DNA of 64,000 nt from assembly GCF_030936135.1 (NCBI RefSeq), contig NC_082604.1, positions 3,107,001 through 3,171,000 of the forward strand, in the 5' to 3' direction. The notes beneath the pieces are model-generated. The model saw nothing but the letters and a program-made list of their open reading frames with translations. It was not told the DNA's origin and did not search any database. The position numbers were made by a program, and so were the translations under genes. This stretch comes from Gavia stellata (lineage: Eukaryota; Chordata; Aves; Gaviiformes; Gaviidae). The stretch's first letter is position 1. Each line of letters opens with the position of its first letter. Below, piece after piece: positions 59,901 through 64,000 of the stretch.

Positions 59901-62585
59901 GTCCCCATATGATCAAGCAATCATTTGTATTTGCGACATTAAAAGCTCATTTACTGCTCTAAGAGTCTTTATTTTAATAAGAATTTTGCTCAGAAAAGCA
60001 TATCAACATTTAGATTGACTGAAGGGAGACAGATGTTTTCAGAAGAACCTAATCACTATTTTATGTATAGATATAGTACAAAGTAGAGGTACATCTGCAG
60101 ACTAGGTCTTGCATAGCAAGATTTCTCCCTCCTTTCCCACCTCTCTCAGGATACAGTTCAGCTCATTTCGATAGGTCTTCGAAGCAGACAGCCTCACAGC
60201 ACTGAAAACGGACCACGGGACCTTGAATACTATTAAAAAAAAGCCCTTCCAGCAATCTAGGATCTCTACAGAACACTCCTTACTGAACACATAGCTTAAT
60301 AGCAATAGGTTAAACCTCAGGCTTGCAGACCTTCTGCTTTACGGTCAGTCACCAGCATATGTAAATCCAAAGTATTTAGTAGTATTTTGTTCATATTTCT
60401 GCGCAACTGTCCCACTTATCTTTTGCTTATTGAGTATTCTGGCAAAAACAATCCAGTCAGTACACGGTTTCTCTCCATTACTTGGGATGCTCAACGTCTT
60501 ACTGCAGTGCAGGGAATTAGTGGACTTTGGAACGCAGAGGGAAAAGGAACTGTTCGTAAGCTTTCCTAATGGACACACGGCACAATGTGACAAGCCATGT
60601 GGCCTAATGCACCTTGCTGAACATCAGGCTTGGGGGGGTAAAAGCCGAAATCGTTTGAAAGATCAGATACAGACAGTTGCTTTCTATTGCTGGTTTGAAA
60701 ACATCACGTGTTGCTTTTGATTAGAAGATAAATACAGGAGAAATGGTTGTATTTAGCTCTAATTACGGTAGAGCTAAATTAGATACGTTTATTACTCGGA
60801 GATTATGGAAACCACTCTATGCATAAGATTAAAATCCAGGTTAATTACTACCTTCATCGAGCCTCGCTTGCGGCAAGTGATATCACAGCATAAACAAAGT
60901 CCTACTTAACATCCAGCTGGGTATCATTTCTGCTTAACTATTCAATTTTAAAAAAAAAATTATTCATTTATTAACTAAATAATCTAATTTCTCTGCTATA
61001 AAACCCAACCAAGATACTTTCTTGGCAAAATGCTGATTTTATGTTGACTTCTAAGAAACAAAATAGGTGTGGAAGTTCCCATCTTGCATACAAACATGAC
61101 TGTAAAAAAACCTCAGGAAATAAAACATGACCTTTATTTATTTATTTTTAATTTGCATCCTAACAAAATCCAAAAAGTGATTAATTCCAGGTTCTAGCTT
61201 CCAAAGCATGCTTTTTATTCCACTTCAACAAGAATTGAAACATCGACACTTGAATTAAGATAACATTATCTTTTTCTACTTCTCCTGCTCCTCATAAAGC
61301 CCAATTAATTGTGCAGCCAATTGACAAAACAAGATCTTGCCTTCAATTGCATTAACGGTTGCTTGAAGGCAATTGGAGTTGTGCATATATAAATGTCTTA
61401 CAAAATAAATAAAGAAAATCAAGGTCTTGTAGCATTTGAAACCGATTCAACAGAAAGAGAACACTCAGTGCTGAAATACTGAAAGAACAGGAGCAGATGG
61501 AGCAAGCAAGTAAGGAGACGTTTGCAGTGAAATACGGCAGCAATGCTGAAATAAAACAGAAATGAAAAATGCTAACAGACCAAAACGCTCTTCTATTTAT
61601 GTTAAACTTGGGCACCTTGGTCAAGCAATCAATCGGTGGGTTGAGAACAGAAACGGCAGTTTCAGTCACAGGGTAACTGTTTCACAACCTTCTCAAAGAA
61701 GCTGTTACAGCAATGCCCAAACTCCCACCAGCGTGGGGAAAGGCATCACGTTGCACATACTGGAACCCACGCCACTTCCCAGTTAGGAAGCCAGCATGGG
61801 CTCTGCTAAAGGATGCTCCCCAGAACACTCATTTCCATGCTATCCATCTCAACTTTGTGCAGTTTGAAGGGCAAGTCACCTTCTCCAAGCCCTAAACTTG
61901 GCTGTAGGCTGTGTATTGATACAGTGTTTGAAAGGAATTTATTTTAACCCATGTTTTCAAGCTGTAGTTTGCAAATGGTCTGATTTTATTACATACCTCG
62001 GATCAAGGAGACTCCTCAGAAACTGGAAGAGTAAAAACTGGTCCTGTACAACAGGAGACAGAGTATTACTATTTTAAATAATGTACTATGAACCAGTGAT
62101 TCCTGAACCATATCCATTGAAGAAAATACTGTTCACAGCTGGTGCCTGCTGAAGAAGTTGGTTTAGGACTTCGTCTTACGTAAATACTCAGAGGATATGT
62201 TTGCTGCCAACAGCTCTGATCTCTGAGGGCAAGCCAATCTGAACTCCAAACTGAGAACTGCCTTATCAAGTGGTGCAACCAGCACCTCAGAGATCATACA
62301 TGTTTACGGCCAGAACTCTACAAACAGGCCAAATAATTTAAATGCAGCAATTCCTGCAGCTGAGTAACCATCAAGCTATTTTTCTTCCATTTATGACAGA
62401 GCGACAACTTACCATTACTCTTAGCCATCATTTCTTACAAGAATGGCAACCCCACTGTAAAGAAGCACCAACATGAATGAAGTTTGACATTTTACCTGGA
62501 GGTTTGCAATGATGCTCTCAATCTGCTCACCGAAGTGAATGGCTACCAAGTCGGCTGCTTTACATGGGCTCAGCAAGAGCAACTC
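29770..62585 (-). CDS. VPS8: VPS8 homologue, 3' part: 14 exons, C-terminal ~460 residues
   Basis: VPS8 is the CORVET-specific subunit of the tethering complex that works with Rab5 in endosome-endosome fusion on early endosomes, cytosolic face. The full protein is about 1,430 residues: an N-terminal beta-propeller, an alpha-solenoid and a C-terminal RING-H2 finger. This window carries the end of the solenoid, the RING and the tail. Its exons, in transcript order, are 62585-62496, 62043-61997, 57024-56883, 56212-56123, 55701-55659, 54885-54782, 53812-53734, 52266-52184, 44701-44621, 43199-43030, 42382-42214, 37159-37106 (tentative), 30676-30596 and 29919-29770. All joins keep frame and use GT-AG introns. 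The eight RING ligands are present. The upstream exons lie beyond the right edge. The gene is convergent with C3orf70, as in human. Confidence 0.93.
30596..30676 (-). CDS. VPS8: VPS8 penultimate coding exon
   Basis: This exon has 81 bases in phase 0-0 and encodes TTSESLLDPQQ followed by IQAFDQLCRLNRGTSR. The LDPQQIQAFDQLCRL stretch is conserved in VPS8. The acceptor is TTTATCAG and the donor AGA|GTATGT. The frame stays open for about 149 codons past the donor, so intron retention would add a long unrelated C-terminus. Confidence 0.93.
30677..37105 (-). other. VPS8: VPS8 intron (6.4 kb)
   Basis: No recognised repeat or exon lies in this intron. It contains a GC-rich patch near 31.08-31.25 kb, a short CAG-rich stretch near 36.65 kb and, on the + strand, a 220-codon open frame (36231-36893) with no recognised homology. 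Confidence 0.7.
37106..37159 (-). CDS. VPS8: Tentative VPS8 18-codon exon
   Basis: This is a 54-base open block in phase 0-0 encoding DPLGKWYVLVKRKDGNIS. It is bounded by an acceptor (GTGCTCCTAG) and a donor (TCG|GTGGGTAA), at the place where one more 18-codon exon is expected between the RING exon and the penultimate exon. The mammalian segment I recall there is also 18 codons, but its residues are unrelated. The polypyrimidine tract is weak. Because the phase is symmetric, skipping would keep the frame. It may be a genuine divergent or alternative exon, or a chance match. Confidence 0.4.
37160..42213 (-). other. VPS8: VPS8 intron (5.1 kb)
   Basis: AT-rich sequence with no recognisable exon, RNA gene or CR1. 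If the tentative exon at 37106-37159 is not real, this and the next intron form one 11.5 kb intron. Confidence 0.6.
42214..42382 (-). CDS. VPS8: VPS8 exon, second half of RING-H2 finger
   Basis: This exon has 169 bases. It begins by completing a split Ser codon and encodes CGHLYHSLCLLSKECG, then RWMCYKCNSSNKGGKLSEN, and ends GASLAQ. It supplies ligands 3-8 of the RING (Cys and His of CGH, His and Cys of YHSLC, and the two Cys of CYKC). The donor is CAG|GTAAGG and the acceptor TTTTACAG. The KGGKLSEN..ELKKG stretch after the finger matches VPS8. Confidence 0.96.
42383..43029 (-). other. VPS8: VPS8 intron splitting the RING finger
   Basis: A 647-base intron interrupts the RING domain within a Ser codon, between zinc ligands 2 and 3. 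Nothing else is seen in it. Confidence 0.8.
43030..43199 (-). CDS. VPS8: VPS8 exon, start of RING-H2 finger
   Basis: This exon has 170 bases encoding TLLETTTNLLNHDLHWSLCN, the LRASVTRGLTPKQDY segment and CCICLQQYKRR through ADEIIVF. The first and last Cys of CCIC form the first zinc-ligand pair of the RING. It is almost identical to the mammalian segment, which makes it one of the surest exons here. The donor is CAG|GTAAAG and the acceptor CACGCAG. Confidence 0.97.
43200..44620 (-). other. VPS8: VPS8 intron (1.4 kb)
   Basis: No exon or transposon is recognised. It contains a perfect 10-base inverted repeat at 43818-43843 (see findings). Confidence 0.7.
44621..44701 (-). CDS. VPS8: VPS8 exon (DPVYGKGKLGEIQG)
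   Basis: This exon has 81 bases in phase 0-0, encoding DPVYGKGKLGEIQGLVLGML followed by DTFNYEQ. It is nearly identical to mammalian VPS8. The acceptor is CATGCAG and the donor CAA|GTAAGT. It forms part of the helical region just before the RING. Confidence 0.96.
44702..52183 (-). other. VPS8: VPS8 intron (7.5 kb)
   Basis: This is the largest internal intron in the window. It contains copy B of the unidentified repeat (49772-49906). No CR1 and no further exon are recognised. VPS8 needs no residue between the flanking exons, whose ends join directly as LQRILQ-DPVYG. Open frames near 45.6-46.7 kb have no recognised protein features. Confidence 0.75.
49772..49906. repeat. Unidentified dispersed repeat, copy B
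   Basis: About 135 bases are related in the same orientation to 15231-15386. The best-preserved words are TGAATGGAAACA, GGGTTAAA, GAATGG and AAGGACACTGTTCC. This copy lacks about 12 bases present in copy A before GGGTTAAA. It lies in a VPS8 intron. Confidence 0.7.
52184..52266 (-). CDS. VPS8: VPS8 exon (LKSLTMQVLNNMAAF)
   Basis: This exon has 83 bases. It completes a split Ser codon and encodes LKSLTMQVLNNMAAFIALPS then ILQRILQ, a conserved helical segment of VPS8. The acceptor is ATTTCAG and the donor CAG|GTGAGT. Confidence 0.95.
52267..53733 (-). other. VPS8: VPS8 intron (1.5 kb)
   Basis: Simple sequence includes an A-rich run at about 53514-53534. Nothing else is recognised. Confidence 0.7.
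53734..53812 (-). CDS. VPS8: VPS8 exon (ALWFPLLEAMMSPQ)
   Basis: This exon has 79 bases encoding ALWFPLLEAMMSPQKLSGSS then QCRYSE, and ends after the first base of a Ser codon. ALWFPLLEAMM.PQKLS is a clear VPS8 signature. The acceptor is ATTTCAG and the donor GAAT|GTAAGT. Its C-terminal residues are less conserved. Confidence 0.95.
53813..54781 (-). other. VPS8: VPS8 intron (about 1.0 kb)
   Basis: No exon, repeat or RNA gene is recognised. Confidence 0.7.
54782..54885 (-). CDS. VPS8: VPS8 exon (TIALCRRNSHNLDQQQRE)
   Basis: This exon has 104 bases. It completes a Ser codon and encodes SAELPLLENIEDTLMK then TIALCRRNSHNLDQQQRE. The second half is a strong VPS8 match and the first half is variable between species. 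The acceptor is set at CTTAG|GC because that phase joins the previous exon. The donor is GAG|GTAAGG. Confidence 0.92.
54886..55658 (-). other. VPS8: VPS8 intron (0.8 kb)
   Basis: AT-rich sequence with a short ACACAC microsatellite near 55.42 kb. Nothing else is recognised. Confidence 0.7.
55659..55701 (-). CDS. VPS8: VPS8 43-base exon (RLQSKLLMLTQDDE)
   Basis: This short exon encodes RLQSKLLMLTQDDE and the first base of the next codon. RLQSKL is conserved in VPS8 and the rest is a variable polar linker. The acceptor is TGTTTCAG and the donor GAAA|GTAAGAG. Confidence 0.92.
55702..56122 (-). other. VPS8: VPS8 intron (0.4 kb)
   Basis: A short AT-rich intron with no other feature. Confidence 0.75.
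56123..56212 (-). CDS. VPS8: VPS8 exon (ITQKHQLHEASSYLLEKKGD)
   Basis: This exon has 90 bases in phase 0-0, encoding ITQKHQLHEASSYLLEKKGD then IHGAFLVMLE. It corresponds to a conserved VPS8 helical-repeat segment. The acceptor is AACTCAG and the donor GAG|GTATGG. Confidence 0.96.
56213..56882 (-). other. VPS8: VPS8 intron (0.7 kb)
   Basis: No exon or repeat is recognised. The + strand open frame overlapping the left exon (56176-56517) is a shadow. Confidence 0.75.
56883..57024 (-). CDS. VPS8: VPS8 exon (CVTEQFIELLCRYSPDHVLE)
   Basis: This exon has 142 bases. It completes a split Arg codon and encodes EGINQDLIHLPPCVTEQFIE, then LLCRYSPDHVLETLKVLEYC and RLEETIQ. The match to VPS8 is clear, with a two-residue shortening relative to the human sequence I recall near the start. 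The acceptor is ATTCCAG and the donor CAG|GTAGG. Confidence 0.95.
57025..61996 (-). other. VPS8: VPS8 intron (5.0 kb)
   Basis: AT-rich sequence. A 125-codon + strand open frame (57164-57541) has no recognised homology. The part from about 60.72 to 61.35 kb is rich in TAATTA-type words and holds a perfect 11-base inverted repeat. No transposon is recognised. Confidence 0.7.
60751..60779. repeat. Perfect 11-base inverted repeat, 7-base loop
   Basis: ATTTAGCTCTA and TAGAGCTAAAT are exact reverse complements separated by ATTACGG. TAATTA spans the left arm and loop. The repeat lies inside an AT-rich intron segment. Its function is unknown. Confidence 0.8.
61997..62043 (-). CDS. VPS8: VPS8 47-base exon (DQFLLFQFLRSLLDP)
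   Basis: This short exon encodes DQFLLFQFLRSLLDP and the first two bases of an Arg codon that the next exon completes. The VLLFKFLRSLLDPR-type segment is conserved in VPS8. The acceptor is TTGTACAG and the donor GAG|GTATGT. Confidence 0.95.
62044..62495 (-). other. VPS8: VPS8 intron (0.45 kb)
   Basis: No other feature is seen. Confidence 0.75.
62496..62585 (-). CDS. VPS8: VPS8 exon, most 5' in window (ELLLLSPCKAADLVAIHFGE)
   Basis: This exon has 90 bases in phase 0-0, encoding ELLLLSPCKAADLVAIHFGE then QIESIIANLQ, a conserved VPS8 solenoid segment. The acceptor is CCGAAG and the donor CAG|GTAAAA. The preceding exon, which should encode a DPLREEEVFNYIHN-like segment, is not found before the window ends. 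Confidence 0.93.
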
Positions 62586-64000
62586 CTTCGGACAGGGAAA
62601 CACAACAAAAAGAATTACTTTTAATTTCATAGGCAATATAATTATGCAGTTTCACTGTGGCCATTCGTATTGTAACTGCATCTTTGCCTAGATGAAAGCT
62701 GTAAAATTATGAACACCATCACACAAAAAGTGATTTTGAAAAACATTAGAAGGGTAGTTTGTAAAAAGGCGTATTTGAAAGTCGATGATTTTACTACACA
62801 ACAGGCCTTGTAAAAATGCAAAAAAACTCTTCACACCACCGAGACCACATCTCAGTCCTAGGGCGAGGAAATTATTTCATCAGGTTTTCTGACAACTGCC
62901 TTTTACCCCCTGCCAACAAGACCAGCTCGTGCCAACTAGGAGCCATCATCAGAGAGGAAACAAAGCCCTCAGTTGACCCTAGGGAATTTCCAGTCAAATG
63001 GAAACAGTGTTTAACCGGCTTGAACTGAACCAAACCAGAAGTTTAAAAGCAGGTTTCTTGTAACTGTAACTGATACCTGTCCAGACCTGAAAAAAACTGA
63101 ATAATTTCTTTACTGTAATAAAAGGAAAAAAAAAATCTTTAAGATGCCTGTGGGTTTGCATCCTGTCAACCTTGATCTAAAAGGCTTCATATCATAAAAG
63201 TTTACATAACCCAGAACATGACTTTTTTTGCTCCTAGTGCTTCCAAATGCACCCATGCTTCCAAACAAATAAGAAGCAACTGCTTCAAACCAATACTGGG
63301 TACTTGGTAACCTTTCCCAAAAGCCCCTGCTAAGCCTACAAAGAAGAGACAACATTGCTTTACTAAACAAACCCAACTGTTACAGTGGTAAAGAAAGAAA
63401 AAATTCATAAACATACATCTGGAAGAAAAAAAAAAAAGTCTGAAAAAGTTACTTAGCACTAGCTTGGTCTCCAGACAGATGTAGCAGCCACCAAATTCAG
63501 CCAATGCCAGCAACAGAGCAGGGTGAAGGGAAGAAAGGAAATAACAAGAAAGACTGTGACTACTCCACAAGTTCTTTAAAGATGCATTTTGTGAGGTTTC
63601 CAAAGCAAAATTTGCCTACCATATTGTATGTAAAGCAGCTCTGAGGAGTTTGACCCCACAGCTTTACCGCATGAGCCACAGCTCTGAGTTGCTTCCCCAG
63701 CACTCAGGAGCATGACCCCTTCATCTTACAAGCCCAGGCAATCCAAAGGACCCCGAAAATTTTAACCACAGCAGCACAGAGGGATGCAGAAAGGATGTAG
63801 TGTGACTGCCTTTGTTTCTCTCTCTGCACAAACCCTCCCTGGGAGTCTTCAGGACTGCTGAAGACAAGACTGACTGGAGGGAGATGGCCCAGCCTCCCAG
63901 TAATCGACTGCAGCTCTTGGATCAGTGTGACCTTCATAACCTACCCCCAAGCAAAAGCTTTGGGCTTGGGTTTTCATCCTCTCCCAGGTTTGAGCCATTT
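62586..64000 (-). other. VPS8: VPS8 intron, truncated by the window edge
   Basis: No VPS8 exon could be found in the last 1.4 kb, so the intron continues past the right edge. It contains short A-rich runs and no recognised repeat. Confidence 0.65.

Noticed and set aside
1-64000. tRNA or rRNA genes, CRISPR arrays, operon-like clusters, viral genes
   Set aside because: None seen. The window is an ordinary vertebrate nuclear locus with two spliced genes.

Overview
The window is nuclear DNA from a bird. Three copies of the avian CR1 LINE are present, each with its 3' end on the same side. The two recognisable genes are spliced and have vertebrate exon sizes, GT-AG introns of up to about 19 kb, CpG-island promoters and AATAAA-type poly(A) signals. 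There is no prokaryotic, viral or organellar gene content. I cannot name the species.

Layout. Positions 1-4784 are intergenic DNA upstream of C3orf70; there are weak poly(A) signals near 126 and 668 and a small CpG cluster near 1.6-1.8 kb. A CR1 fragment (4785-5080) abuts a strong CpG island (about 5090-6220), which holds the 5' end of the C3orf70 (UPF0524) homologue on the + strand. That gene has two coding exons, 5587-5764 and 24763-25319, giving 244 residues. They are separated by a 19 kb intron that contains two more CR1 fragments, an unidentified dispersed repeat and a second CpG island (about 22.92-23.64 kb). A 3' UTR of about 2.65 kb probably ends at the AATAAA at 27968.

From 29770 to the right edge the window holds the 3' part of VPS8 on the - strand, convergent with C3orf70. 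VPS8 is the CORVET-specific vacuolar sorting subunit. I could place 14 coding exons. They total 1383 nt, or about 460 residues including the C-terminal RING-H2 finger, and every intron phase joins in frame. The 5' two thirds of VPS8, including the beta-propeller, lies beyond position 64000. One exon (37106-37159, 18 codons) is supported by splice sites and phase only, because its residues do not resemble the mammalian segment I recall at that place.

The C3orf70-VPS8 pair in tail-to-tail arrangement agrees with the gene order known from human 3q27. There EHHADH lies on the other side of C3orf70, but I see no EHHADH coding sequence in the left 5 kb.

I found no convincing new multi-gene system. 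The points most worth checking are the divergent VPS8 exon, the intronic CpG island, the pair of related unidentified repeats (15.2 and 49.8 kb), two perfect inverted repeats in VPS8 introns, and a 220-codon open frame antisense to VPS8.
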